From contig DAICZP010000117.1 in the NCBI GenBank assembly GCA_027311065.1, positions 1-64,000 on the forward strand: a DNA stretch of 64,000 bases, in the 5' to 3' direction. Below, piece after piece: positions 55,851-64,000 of this stretch (the stretch's first letter is position 1; every line of letters starts with the position of its first letter). The position numbers were made by a program, and so were the translations under genes. A model generated the notes under the pieces. It did no database searches. It was not told where the DNA came from and worked only from the letters and a program-made list of their open reading frames with translations. Source of the stretch: Thiomonas sp. (lineage in GTDB: Bacteria > Pseudomonadota > Gammaproteobacteria > Burkholderiales > Burkholderiaceae_C).

Positions 55851-56612
55851 ATGGCACTCAATCCCCGCATCCTCGACTGGACCGCGCAACGGGTCTGGAT
55901 CATTGGTGCGTCGAGCGGTATCGGCGCTGCGCTCGCGCAGGCGCTGATCGCACGGGGCGCGCGCGTCGCCATCTCGGCGCGCCGTCAAGCCGCGCTGGAC
56001 GCGCTCGGCGCCGATTTGACAGTGCCGTTGGACGTGTGCGACGCCGATGCCCTGGCTGCCGGCGCCGCCCAGGTGCAAGCTGCCTTCGGCGGCATTGATC
56101 TCGCCGTGTATTGCGCCGGCACCTACCGCGCAATGCGGGCGAATGCGTTCGATCTGACGTCGGCGCTCGAGCACGACGATGTGAACTATCGCGGTGCCTT
56201 GCACTGGTTGGCGGCAATACTCCCCGCCTTGCGTGGGCAAGGCGCCGGGCATCTGAGTCTGGTGTCCAGCGTCGCCGGATGGCGGGGGCTTCCGCAAGCC
56301 ATGGCTTATGGCCCGACCAAGGCGGCACTGATCAACCTTGCAGAGACCCTGTTTCTCGATCTTCGCGATACGGGTATTGGCGTCAGTGTCATCAACCCCG
56401 GTTTCGTGGAAACGCCACTGACAGCCGCGAATACGTTCACCATGCCGGCGCTCCTGCAACCTGCGCAGGCCGCAAGCGCGATCATCCGTGGCTGGGAGCA
56501 CGGCGCGTTCGACATTCATTTTCCCCGGCGCTTCACCTTCTGGCTGCGTCTGCTGCGCTGCTTGCCCGATCGTTTGTACTTCAGCGCGACCCGCAGGATG
56601 ACTGGGCTATGA
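55851..56612 (+). CDS. Short-chain dehydrogenase/reductase
   Basis: A 253-residue classical SDR. The cofactor motif VWIIGASSGIGAALAQAL is at residues 16-33, CAGTYRA follows the central sheet, and the catalytic Ser and YxxxK are in SLVSSVAGWRG and MAYGPTKAALINLA. An Arg pair after beta-2 (SARRQAAL) hints at NADPH preference. The substrate is unknown; SDRs recur in this cluster. It overlaps the next gene by ATGA. Confidence 0.9.
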   Translation: MALNPRILDWTAQRVWIIGASSGIGAALAQALIARGARVAISARRQAALDALGADLTVPLDVCDADALAAGAAQVQAAFGGIDLAVYCAGTYRAMRANAFDLTSALEHDDVNYRGALHWLAAILPALRGQGAGHLSLVSSVAGWRGLPQAMAYGPTKAALINLAETLFLDLRDTGIGVSVINPGFVETPLTAANTFTMPALLQPAQAASAIIRGWEHGAFDIHFPRRFTFWLRLLRCLPDRLYFSATRRMTGL

Positions 56613-57061
56613 GCACAGACCGGAACCGTTGCGCCTCGACCACGCCCATTGGCCGGGTGGTCGATTTCTTCGAAACACTGTCCCCATCCAGCCTGCACCG
56701 CATCGGCGATATCTATGCCGTTGACGCCCGATTCACCGATCCATTCAATGAGGTCCAGGGAACATCCGCCATCGCCCGCGTGTTCGAGCACATGTTCGCG
56801 ACCACGGAGGCACCGCGCTTCGCCGTCATGGATACGCTCGGCGATGACGCCCAGGGTTTCGTGACCTGGACGTTCCACTTTCGCAGTGTGGGTTTCGGCG
56901 CCCGCGACTGGACCATCCGCGGTGCGAGCCACCTGGCATTCGACCAGCACGGCAGGATTCATGTCCACCGCGATTACTGGGATGCCGCCCAGGAGTTCTA
57001 CGAACGCTGGCCCTTGCTCGGCGCGCTGTTACGCGCCATCAAGCGCCGCATTCGTGCTTGA
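56609..57061 (+). CDS. NTF2-like/SnoaL-type protein
   Basis: A 150-residue single-domain protein with the NTF2-like fold pattern: RVVDFFETLSPSSLHRIGDI, YAVDARFTDPFNEVQGTSAI and the closing RDYWDAAQEFYERWPLLG. Such proteins are small isomerases, hydratases or ligand binders. The family 'nuclear transport factor 2' annotation is common at this place in related clusters. Coupled to the SDR by a 4-bp overlap, likely the same pathway. Confidence 0.85.
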   Translation: MSTDRNRCASTTPIGRVVDFFETLSPSSLHRIGDIYAVDARFTDPFNEVQGTSAIARVFEHMFATTEAPRFAVMDTLGDDAQGFVTWTFHFRSVGFGARDWTIRGASHLAFDQHGRIHVHRDYWDAAQEFYERWPLLGALLRAIKRRIRA

Positions 57062-57174
57062 GCATGCATCATGCAATCGACGCGAATGCACAAAATCGGC
57101 AGGATTCGACAGGCACCCCGAATCCTTCGATGTTGCCTTACCCCTTCAACCTTGAAACGCAAAGGAGAATCACC

Positions 57175-57585
57175 ATGGAACGTCGCCGATTCGTACGCAC
57201 CGCGCTGAGCGGGGCTGCTGCCGCTGCAACGGCTTTCGCAATTCCGGCGGGGGCGAATGCCGCCGAGGCGGACAACCTCACCAACATTGTTTTCACCGAG
57301 GAGGATCCGGGTCATTTTGCCAAGCTTGCCGGCTTGCATGTCCCCAAAGTCGAAGTCTCCGGCAACACACTCAACGTCACAACGCCGCATCCGATGAGCG
57401 AAGCGCACTACATCGTCAGCCATACGGTGGTGCTTGAAGGGGGAAAGTTCCTCGACCGCAAAACCTTCAGCTGGAAAGACAAGCCGACGTCCACGCACCA
57501 GTTGCCGGACGGATTCAAAGGCAAGATCACCGTCACCAGCACCTGCAACCTTCATGATTGGTGGCTGAAGGATCTGACCGTCTGA
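57175..57585 (+). CDS. Tat-exported superoxide-reductase-like protein
   Basis: A 136-residue protein with a twin-arginine signal [20 protein letters not shown] and a desulfoferrodoxin-type iron domain. Candidate ligands of the Fe(His)4Cys centre are in [24 protein letters not shown] and [10 protein letters not shown]. The rubredoxin-like N-terminal centre is lacking. It would reduce superoxide in the periplasm, unusual for an aerobic betaproteobacterium. AAAGGAG precedes the ATG; the longer ORF was rejected. It follows the LitR-linked genes on the same strand with a 113-bp gap. Confidence 0.85.
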   Translation: MERRRFVRTALSGAAAAATAFAIPAGANAAEADNLTNIVFTEEDPGHFAKLAGLHVPKVEVSGNTLNVTTPHPMSEAHYIVSHTVVLEGGKFLDRKTFSWKDKPTSTHQLPDGFKGKITVTSTCNLHDWWLKDLTV

Positions 57586-57600
57586 TCATCGACCGTCGGA

Positions 57601-57635
57601 AATGACTTCGAGGCCACGCGGCCTTGGAGGTCATT
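57601..57635. terminator. Imperfect hairpin between convergent genes
   Basis: AATGAC-TTCGAGGCC pairs with GGCCTTGG-AGGTCATT around ACGC. It lies exactly between the superoxide-reductase stop and the ABC gene stop, so it could act in both directions, though no long T-run follows. Confidence 0.4.
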
Positions 57636-58380
57636 GCCCCGGATCGTTGTCGGGGGTGGTCGGCAAATGCCGATCACCAGCCAGACGGCCGTCCACGAGA
57701 TCGACGATGCGCCCGCAACGCTGCGCGAGTCGTGGATCATGCGTGACCACCAGCACGGCACATCCAAATGCCTGGTTGAAACGCCGCAGCAACGCGAACA
57801 CGTCATCCGCGCTGCGCGTGTCGAGATTGCCGGTTGGCTCGTCGGCGAGGACCAGCGGCGGGCGCGTCAACAAGGCGCGCGCGATCGCCACACGCTGCTG
57901 CTGCCCTCCGGAAAGCTCCGATGGGCGCTTGCCCGCATGCGCTTCGAGACCGACCGCCTGCAACAACTCCAGCGCCCGGCGTTCGAGTTCGCGGTTACGC
58001 GGCGCGCCCTGCACCAGCGCCGGCATCAGCACATTGTCGAGCACGCTGAAGGCCTGGATGAGATGATGGAACTGGAAAACAAAACCGATCGAACGGCCGC
58101 GCAACGCTGTGCGCGCAGCGTCATCGAGTGCACGTGTCGGTTTGTCCAGTAGGTAGAGTTCGCCGGATGTCGGCGTATCGAGCAATCCGATGAGATTGAG
58201 CATGGTGGTCTTGCCCGAACCGCTGGGGCCGACCAACGCCGTGAACTCACCGCGCCGAAGCTCGAAGTCGATACCGTGGAGGACCTCGGTTTCCAGTGGT
58301 GTGCCCGCCTGATAGGACTTTCGAAGCTGCTGCAGGCGCAGCACGCTCCCGGCTGGTACGCGGATGTCTGGTTCAGACAT
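57631..58380 (-). CDS. ABC transporter ATP-binding protein (MacB/LolD type)
   Basis: A 249-residue ATPase. Walker A is [19 protein letters not shown], the signature [16 protein letters not shown], Walker [14 protein letters not shown], and H-loop VTHDPRLA. The size and [14 protein letters not shown] style are those of the MacB/LolD subfamily, which powers extrusion from the inner membrane or periplasm. The start [11 protein letters not shown] is preferred to a long upstream extension. It overlaps the permease gene by 8 bp. Confidence 0.92.
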   Translation of the reverse strand: MSEPDIRVPAGSVLRLQQLRKSYQAGTPLETEVLHGIDFELRRGEFTALVGPSGSGKTTMLNLIGLLDTPTSGELYLLDKPTRALDDAARTALRGRSIGFVFQFHHLIQAFSVLDNVLMPALVQGAPRNRELERRALELLQAVGLEAHAGKRPSELSGGQQQRVAIARALLTRPPLVLADEPTGNLDTRSADDVFALLRRFNQAFGCAVLVVTHDPRLAQRCGRIVDLVDGRLAGDRHLPTTPDNDPGQ

Positions 58381-59575
58381 AACGGATCGCCACCACCGGA
58401 TCAAGACGCGCGGCACGCAGTGCCGGCAAGACGGCTGCCGCGACGCCGACCACGGTCGCCAGCACCACGGCTTCGACGACGAGCCCCGCCGCCACGGGGA
58501 CGTAGAAAAGCCCTGGACCCCACACGTTGAAGGCATGCACGATGCCCGCTCCGACCGCGGCCCCCACCATGGAGCCTGCGCAACCCACCGCTGCGCCCTC
58601 GAGCAGGAAGACGCTCAACACCCGCACGCGGCTGGCACCCATGGCACGCAGAATGCCGATTTCCCGCGTACGCTGGACGACGCTGACAGCCAGCACACTG
58701 GCAATACCGAAGGCTGCCGAGAGTCCGACAAAAAACCGGATCAACGCGCTCGACAAGGACTGCGAACGCAGGGCATTGAGCAGTTGTGCGTTGGTTGACA
58801 TCCAGCTCTCGGATTTCAGTCCGGTCAGCGCGGCGATACGCGTGGCGATGGACTCCGCATCGAAAATGTTCTGCGTCGTCAGATCAATCTCCGTGACCCC
58901 GCCCGGCAATCCAAGCAACGACTGTGCCGGCTTGAGCCCCATGTAGACATATCGCTCGTCGAGGTCTCGCACCCCGAGGCTGAACACGCCGGCAACGTCG
59001 AATACCTGGGATCCGCCGGCGGCCCCCTGCACGCGCAGCTTGTCGCCGAGGCGCAGCCCCAGATCCTGCGCGAGGCGATCGCCCACCAGGATGCGTCTCG
59101 CTCCGACGTCCAGGCGGCCTTGCACGATATGGCGATCGAGCGGAATGACGCGCACATATTTCCGCGGGGCAATCCCCAGGACAGCAATGGCGCGCACAGC
59201 CGTACCACGCTGCGCGAACGCGGGGCCGCTGATGAGTGGCGATGCCGCCGCGATTCCCGGCAAACTCTGCAACACACCCAGCACGCCGGGCCAGTTATTG
59301 ATCGCACGCAGACGCTGCGGGCGGGCATCCACGGCGCGCAGATCGACACTGTTGCGCGGCACCGGCGGCGCCATCGGGACGAGGTCAGGCGCCGACACCA
59401 CAATGTGCGGCTGGGTCCCGAGGGTACGCTCCACAATGTTGCTTTGCAGCCCGTCCACCAAGGCGGTAATGAACACAATCACAGCCGCACCAACCGCGAC
59501 GCCGCCGATGATCAACAGCGTCTGCGCTTTACCGTCCCGCAGAAAATGGAATGCGATCCGCCAGGACAGTCCCAT
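58373..59575 (-). CDS. ABC transporter permease (FtsX/MacB-like)
   Basis: A 400-residue permease. One N-terminal helix ([20 protein letters not shown]) is followed by a large periplasmic domain (MacB-PCD, about residues 45-250) and three C-terminal helices in the FtsX domain ([40 protein letters not shown]). This is the four-helix MacB/LolE/DevC topology. It functions with the downstream ATPase and the upstream fusion protein. Confidence 0.9.
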   Translation of the reverse strand: MGLSWRIAFHFLRDGKAQTLLIIGGVAVGAAVIVFITALVDGLQSNIVERTLGTQPHIVVSAPDLVPMAPPVPRNSVDLRAVDARPQRLRAINNWPGVLGVLQSLPGIAAASPLISGPAFAQRGTAVRAIAVLGIAPRKYVRVIPLDRHIVQGRLDVGARRILVGDRLAQDLGLRLGDKLRVQGAAGGSQVFDVAGVFSLGVRDLDERYVYMGLKPAQSLLGLPGGVTEIDLTTQNIFDAESIATRIAALTGLKSESWMSTNAQLLNALRSQSLSSALIRFFVGLSAAFGIASVLAVSVVQRTREIGILRAMGASRVRVLSVFLLEGAAVGCAGSMVGAAVGAGIVHAFNVWGPGLFYVPVAAGLVVEAVVLATVVGVAAAVLPALRAARLDPVVAIRYV

Positions 59576-59614
59576 GGTTGTTCGCCGCGCGGCCCCCGTC
59601 GTCGGGCGTGCAGG

Positions 59615-60811
59615 TCAACGCGCGCCGGACGACGCCACGCCCGGAGCCACCGGCAGCGCCTGAAGCTGCGCACGCACACGATCACCGTCACGTACCGAAC
59701 GTGCGGTGATCACGACATCCCCAGACCCCAGACCCTGCACGACTTGCGTGGCCACCAGTCCGCGCAGACCCAGCGTCACCGCGCGCAATTTCGCCTTGCC
59801 GCCGCGCAGCACCAGCACCCCGGCGCGCGCGCCCTGCGGATCGCGCAGCGCGTCGTCCGGAACCACGAACGCGCGCTTCACTGCAGCCGTCAACACATCA
59901 CAGGACGTGGTCATGTCCTGCCGCAGCCACGCCGGCGGGTCGTCGACGCGCAAGCGCAGCTCGATGGTGCCACTGGTGGTGTCGACCGCCGGCGCAATGA
60001 AGATCAGACGCGCGCCCAGCACGCGATCGGGATACCCGTCCGTGATGCAACGCGCGGTTTGACCGAGCGCCAGCTCGTGCAGGTTCTGCTCGTCCACCGG
60101 CACCGAAACTTCCGTGTCTCCGGCGCGCGCCAACGTCAACAGGACCTGGCCGGGGACCACCGTGTCACCGACTTCGACATTGCGCGTAAGCACCTGCCCT
60201 GCCACCTCGGCACGCACCTCGGCGCGGTGCACCACTGCGTCCGCGGCAGCTTCAGCGGCTTGCAGCTGGCGCTGCACGGAGCTTCCCGGAGCGGCCGCAT
60301 CCCACGCCGCAAGCGCCGCGCGCTGTTGTTGCGTGGCGGCCTGCTCGGCCTGCTCGGCCTGTTCCAGGGCTTGTTGCGACAACGCACCACTCGACACCTG
60401 CGCACGCGCTCGCCGAGCCTGCGCGCGCGCCAGCGTCAGCGCCGAGTCGGCGCTACGCAGCGCCGCGAGCGCTTGCGGCCGGGTTTGCTGCGTGAACTCC
60501 CGCAACGCCGCGCGTGCCTGCGCAAGCTGCGCCCGCGCCTGATCACTCCGCAGACGCAACAGCACCTGACCACGCACCACGCGCTGCCCGCGCCGAACCA
60601 AGCGTTGCACCACGGTGCCGGTGATCTCGCTGGCGACGTTCACGCGCGAAGGCGTGATCACGTGCCCGGTCGCTACGACTTCCTGCACCAGGGCGCGCGG
60701 CAGTACCCGATAGGCTCCGACCTTCGGGCCCTGCCAGCGCTGCACGCCCCACCAAGCGAGTAGCGCCAGCACAAACACAGTGAACACGGACCAGAGCAGG
60801 CGACGAGACAT
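59615..60811 (-). CDS. HlyD-family periplasmic membrane fusion protein
   Basis: A 398-residue efflux adaptor. The N-terminal anchor is LLWSVFTVFVLALLAWWGVQ, then a barrel-sandwich half (VVATGHVITPSRVNVASEIT), a long alpha-hairpin of Ala/Arg/Gln-rich coiled coil at about residues 90-190, and the second half with the beta-barrel (VGDTVVPGQVLLTLARAGDT). First gene of the exporter operon. No outer-membrane channel gene is adjacent, so TolC from elsewhere is presumably used. The cargo is unknown. Confidence 0.9.
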   Translation of the reverse strand: MSRRLLWSVFTVFVLALLAWWGVQRWQGPKVGAYRVLPRALVQEVVATGHVITPSRVNVASEITGTVVQRLVRRGQRVVRGQVLLRLRSDQARAQLAQARAALREFTQQTRPQALAALRSADSALTLARAQARRARAQVSSGALSQQALEQAEQAEQAATQQQRAALAAWDAAAPGSSVQRQLQAAEAAADAVVHRAEVRAEVAGQVLTRNVEVGDTVVPGQVLLTLARAGDTEVSVPVDEQNLHELALGQTARCITDGYPDRVLGARLIFIAPAVDTTSGTIELRLRVDDPPAWLRQDMTTSCDVLTAAVKRAFVVPDDALRDPQGARAGVLVLRGGKAKLRAVTLGLRGLVATQVVQGLGSGDVVITARSVRDGDRVRAQLQALPVAPGVASSGAR

Positions 60812-60979
60812 GAAGGATTTCGTGGGATTCGACGCATTATGCTCGATACGATCGCGTCGCGACTGAATTCCTCAGCAGCGAAAACGACCCTGAACACGGC
60901 GGGCTGCAACGAGGCTCGGCCGATTTTCAAGCCACGATTCTGGTCACCACCATGTGAATCCTCCACCGCCGAGTCGTGG

Positions 60980-62317
60980 CTATCCAGGATAGCCAGCCCG
61001 AACCACGTCACGCAATGCGCGCATGCAATCCGCGTCAATGGCGGAGCCGACAAGCCTGTCCATCATCTGCAGGGTTTCCTCAGCAGGTACCGCCGAACGG
61101 TAGGGACGATCGGCGGAAATCGCGTCGAAAATATCGGCAACCGTGATGATCCGGGTTTCCAGCGCAATCGCCTCGGCCGTCAGGCCGCGCGGATAGCCTT
61201 GCCCGTCGAGACGCTCGTGATGTGCACCCGCAATCACCGCCAGTTCCGCAAAGGGCGTCAGGCGTGCAAGGATCTGCTCGGTATACACCGGGTGCATGCG
61301 CACGGAGGTCCATTCGGAGGCATCGAGCTTGGCGGGCTTGTCAAGGATGCAATTGCTGACTCCGAGTTTGCCGAGGTCATGGAGCAAGGATCCGCGACGC
61401 ATCCAGCGGCGCCGTGCGGCATCGATTCCGAGATTCTCGGCAACGAGATCGCCATACAGCGCGACGCGCGTACTGTGCCCGGCCGTATAGGGACTCTTGG
61501 CATCGATGATGTTGCCGAATGCTTCCGCAATGGCATCGAGGTAGTCTTCATCGATAGGCACCTCATGTCCCTGGGGTTCCATGCTCCGCACCCGTGCCGC
61601 CAGGTCATCGGCACGCAGCCCTTCCCAGAAATCGGCGCCGGCCGCAACCGCGTCGAAGGCCGCCACAAGATCCGGATCAAGCCAGCTTCCGCTGCGCCTG
61701 TGGACTTCATCGCGCGCCGCCGCCTGTCCTCCCCCGACGTGGAAGACGTCCACCACCTGCGCCAGCAGGGCAACGCGCGCAAACAGCGGAATGGCATCCC
61801 CCTGCAATCGATCGGGTCGTCCGCTGCCGTCCCAATGTTCATCGAGGGCATGCACGCCTTCGGCCACCGCATTCGAAAAACGCAACTGACGCGCAATGTC
61901 GGCGCCGCGCTGGCAACGCGTGGCGATGAGCTCGTCGCGCATCGCCCCCCCTTTCTGAAAGACGTCGATCACGGCGCGAAAACGCTCGGCCATCCCGGAT
62001 CGCAAGCCGGTGTGGCTCAGGACAAAGCGCACGACTTCGGGAAGCGATCCACCAACGCGCTTGAAATCATGCTTGAAGCCGAGATCATCAGCCAGATAGA
62101 GTTGGCAGATCCGTGCCGCGTTGCTGCTGCAACCCAGATCTTTCAGGAGCAGGGTGTAATACAAGTCCCAGCGCTGGCGCCCGTGCAGGTTCAGGGCATC
62201 CGCGATGTGCATGCCGATGTAGGCGCAGCGCTGGCAATGTCCGGGAGGTTGCCCCTCGGTAAGGTCAAGGGCGTAGCTCAGTGCGCCAAGGACTTCAGCC
62301 AGCTTGAGACGATGCAT
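60980..62317 (-). CDS. HD-GYP domain c-di-GMP phosphodiesterase-like protein
   Basis: A 445-residue protein. The C-terminal half is a complete HD-GYP domain: SPYTAGHSTRVALYGDLVAE, SLLHDLGKLGVSNCILDKPA and the signature HHERLDGQGYPRGL. The N-terminal half is a second, degenerate HD-like module (KDLGCSSNA, DEHWDGSGRPDRLQGD). It probably hydrolyses c-di-GMP. The start at 62317 follows GGAGG at good spacing. No membrane or receiver domain is present. Confidence 0.9.
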   Translation of the reverse strand: MHRLKLAEVLGALSYALDLTEGQPPGHCQRCAYIGMHIADALNLHGRQRWDLYYTLLLKDLGCSSNAARICQLYLADDLGFKHDFKRVGGSLPEVVRFVLSHTGLRSGMAERFRAVIDVFQKGGAMRDELIATRCQRGADIARQLRFSNAVAEGVHALDEHWDGSGRPDRLQGDAIPLFARVALLAQVVDVFHVGGGQAAARDEVHRRSGSWLDPDLVAAFDAVAAGADFWEGLRADDLAARVRSMEPQGHEVPIDEDYLDAIAEAFGNIIDAKSPYTAGHSTRVALYGDLVAENLGIDAARRRWMRRGSLLHDLGKLGVSNCILDKPAKLDASEWTSVRMHPVYTEQILARLTPFAELAVIAGAHHERLDGQGYPRGLTAEAIALETRIITVADIFDAISADRPYRSAVPAEETLQMMDRLVGSAIDADCMRALRDVVRAGYPG

Positions 62318-62379
62318 CGAATCCTCCAGGGATGCGGCGTTGACCCGGCGGCAGAATAACGCACCAGCAAGACATTCCT

Positions 62380-64000
62380 TCAGTGCCGGCTGTGACCCGC
62401 GGCCGCGCGCTGCGCCAGTCGTTGCTCGAACTCGACCACCGGCAACGGACGATCGAAATGGAAGCCCTGTGCCTCGTCGCAACCGAGCGCCTGCAAATGC
62501 AGCATGGTGGCGGCGTCCTCGACCCCCTCGGCGACGACAACCAGGTTCAGCGCATGCGCCATGCTGATGACGGCGCTCACAATTGCCGCGGCGTCTGCGT
62601 CGTCGGTCAACTCACGCACGAACGCCTGGTCAATCTTGAGACGATCGACTTCGAGGCGCCGCAGATACGCCAGACTGGAATAGCCAGTGCCAAAATCGTC
62701 GATCGACAGGCACGTACCCGTGCCTTTGAGATCCATGAATGCCGTGCGCATGGCGGCGTCGTCATCCATGAACACGGATTCCGTCAATTCGAGATCCAGC
62801 TGCGTGGGTGACAGTCCGTGCCGCTGCAGCGCCGCATCGACAAGGGCCGCAAAACCGCCACGGCGCATCTGCACGGCGGATACATTGACACTGACACGCA
62901 GGTCGCGATGTCCGAGCGCCGCCCATCGAGCCGCATCGGCGCAGGCCGTGTCGATCACCCAGGCGCCGATGTCAACGATCAAGCCGGTGCGCTCGGCAAT
63001 ACCGATGAACACGCCCGGCGCAATCAGGCCGCGGTCGGGGTCACGCCAGCGCAGCAGTGCCTCGGCACCGACAAGCCGACCTGTCGTGAGGTCGATTTGC
63101 GGCTGGTAATGGAGTTCAAATTCCCGCTTGGCAAGGGCACGACGCAAGTCCTGGGCGATGCGGAAGTGCTCGCGTGCGGTGTCGTTCGCCTTCGTCCTGG
63201 CGTAGCGCACGATGTTCTTGCCAGCAGCCTTCGCCTGCTCCAGCGCGGACGTTGCCTGCGCCAGCAGTTGATCGAAATTCGCAGCGTCATCAGGGTATTG
63301 GGCAACCCCCTGAGACGCCGAAAGCGACAGCACCCGACCATCGATGAACAGCGGAATTCCCACCGATGCGGCCAGGCGTGCGCACAACGCCGCGAGCGCG
63401 CCCAGCTCAGCGGCTGGGGTCATGACAAGGAATTCATCCGCATTCCAGCGACATGCGCTGTCGGCCGCGCCCAGCACCTCGCGTAATCGGCGCGCCGTCT
63501 CGTTGAGGACGCGATCGCCGGCGGCAAGCCCCAGCAGGGCGTTGACGCTGCGGAAGTCATCCATATTCAGGCACACCAGTGCGAACGCGACCCCGCTTTC
63601 GATGCGCCCCTCGCAACGCGTGCGAAACACGGTCCGGTTCGGGAGTCCACTCAGGGCATCGTGGGTCGAGAGGTGCTGAATGGCGCTTTCGGCGGCTTTC
63701 GCCGAGCTGAGGTCAGTGAATACGCCAACGTAGTTCAGGATCCGACCGTCGGCTCCCGGGATGGCCTTGATGGACAACCACGCAGGGAAAACCTCGCCGT
63801 CCTTGCGCCGATTCCAGATCTCTCCACTCCATGCGCCCGCATCGGAAAGGTCTTGCCACATCGACGCGTAGAACGCCTCCGGATGCAGTCCGGAGGCAAA
63901 GAGTGCGGGCGTGCGCCCGATCAGTGCATCGCGCGTGTAGCCGAGGATCCGCTGCATGCTCGGGTTCACTTCGACGATCAATTGCTCTGCATCGGTGACC
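62380..64000 (-). CDS. PAS-GGDEF-EAL protein (5' end beyond the window)
   Basis: At least 539 residues, open to the window edge, so the true start lies outside. A PAS domain (VNPSMQRILGYTRDALIGRT, with its PAC tail) is followed by a GGDEF domain whose active site reads WNADEF instead of GGDEF, so cyclase activity is doubtful. The EAL domain is well preserved (GAEALLRW, ELTESVFMDD, IDDFGTGYSSLAYLRRL, AEGVEDAATM), so phosphodiesterase output is expected. Downstream on the same strand lies the HD-GYP gene, making a c-di-GMP degradation pair. Confidence 0.9.
   Translation of the reverse strand, partial: VTDAEQLIVEVNPSMQRILGYTRDALIGRTPALFASGLHPEAFYASMWQDLSDAGAWSGEIWNRRKDGEVFPAWLSIKAIPGADGRILNYVGVFTDLSSAKAAESAIQHLSTHDALSGLPNRTVFRTRCEGRIESGVAFALVCLNMDDFRSVNALLGLAAGDRVLNETARRLREVLGAADSACRWNADEFLVMTPAAELGALAALCARLAASVGIPLFIDGRVLSLSASQGVAQYPDDAANFDQLLAQATSALEQAKAAGKNIVRYARTKANDTAREHFRIAQDLRRALAKREFELHYQPQIDLTTGRLVGAEALLRWRDPDRGLIAPGVFIGIAERTGLIVDIGAWVIDTACADAARWAALGHRDLRVSVNVSAVQMRRGGFAALVDAALQRHGLSPTQLDLELTESVFMDDDAAMRTAFMDLKGTGTCLSIDDFGTGYSSLAYLRRLEVDRLKIDQAFVRELTDDADAAAIVSAVISMAHALNLVVVAEGVEDAATMLHLQALGCDEAQGFHFDRPLPVVEFEQRLAQRAAAGHSRH

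Noticed and set aside
60978..60994. Short palindrome GGCTATCC-A-GGATAGCC at the HD-GYP 3' end
   Set aside because: It overlaps the last codons and stop, has no T-run and is too short to claim as a terminator or operator.

Overview
The window looks like a chromosomal segment of a betaproteobacterium, most likely Burkholderiales. The protein sequences of the ribosomal/RNA polymerase operon, the high GC content and an RcoM-type CO sensor beside form I CO dehydrogenase genes all point that way. Genus cannot be fixed by reading alone. No rRNA and no CRISPR array were seen.

Layout. (1) 1-12.4 kb: core information-processing block, tuf 3' end, tRNA-Trp, secE, nusG, rplK, rplA, rplJ, rplL, rpoB, rpoC, closed by a strong intrinsic terminator. 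rpoC as given carries a one-base frameshift near 11060. (2) 12.5-15.6 kb: TAXI-type TRAP transporter (binding protein plus fused permease). (3) 15.6-22.4 kb: accessory region anchored on tRNA-fMet. A 16-bp copy of the tRNA 3' end recurs at 17181-17196 and brackets a 1.5-kb segment whose only intact gene encodes a Fic protein. Next come IS200/IS605, RecB-like nuclease and HD-hydrolase remnants, a VapBC-type toxin-antitoxin pair and a large secreted lipoprotein. (4) 22.4-32 kb: YdeP/FdhF-like molybdopterin oxidoreductase with a small winged-helix regulator, a flavodoxin-fold quinone reductase, a TonB-dependent receptor, a beta-propeller/phosphoesterase protein and a renalase-like flavoprotein. 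(5) 32-43.5 kb: aerobic CO dehydrogenase cluster coxMSL-G-D-E-F-mocA-(2OG oxygenase)-coxI, followed on the opposite strand by rcoM and a small Met-rich membrane protein. CoxL carries the form I motif AYRCSFR, so genuine CO oxidation is expected. (6) 43.8-49 kb: a broken small gene, an ECF sigma/zinc-finger anti-sigma pair, katG, a methyl-accepting chemotaxis protein and a tiny membrane protein. (7) 49.2-57.6 kb: a LitR/CarH-type B12 photoreceptor repressor, divergent from a gpx-folE2-flavoprotein-DUF1365-CFA synthase-DUF3833-SDR-NTF2-like series with a superoxide-reductase-like gene behind it. Matching 13-bp dyads sit in front of both divergent starts. (8) 57.6-64 kb: a MacB/Lol-type ABC exporter and two c-di-GMP proteins (HD-GYP and PAS-GGDEF-EAL; the latter runs off the window).

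How parts work together. The cox block makes, matures and regulates a Mo-Cu CO dehydrogenase: structural subunits M/S/L, AAA+/VWA maturation pair D/E, XdhC-like F/I, cytidylyltransferase MocA, membrane adaptor G and heme sensor RcoM. The LitR block looks like a light-controlled photo-oxidative-stress and lipid-modification programme. The most distinctive signals are the 2OG oxygenase inside the cox operon, the membrane protein coupled to rcoM, the B12-photoreceptor regulon with paired operators, and the tRNA-fMet micro-island carrying fic.
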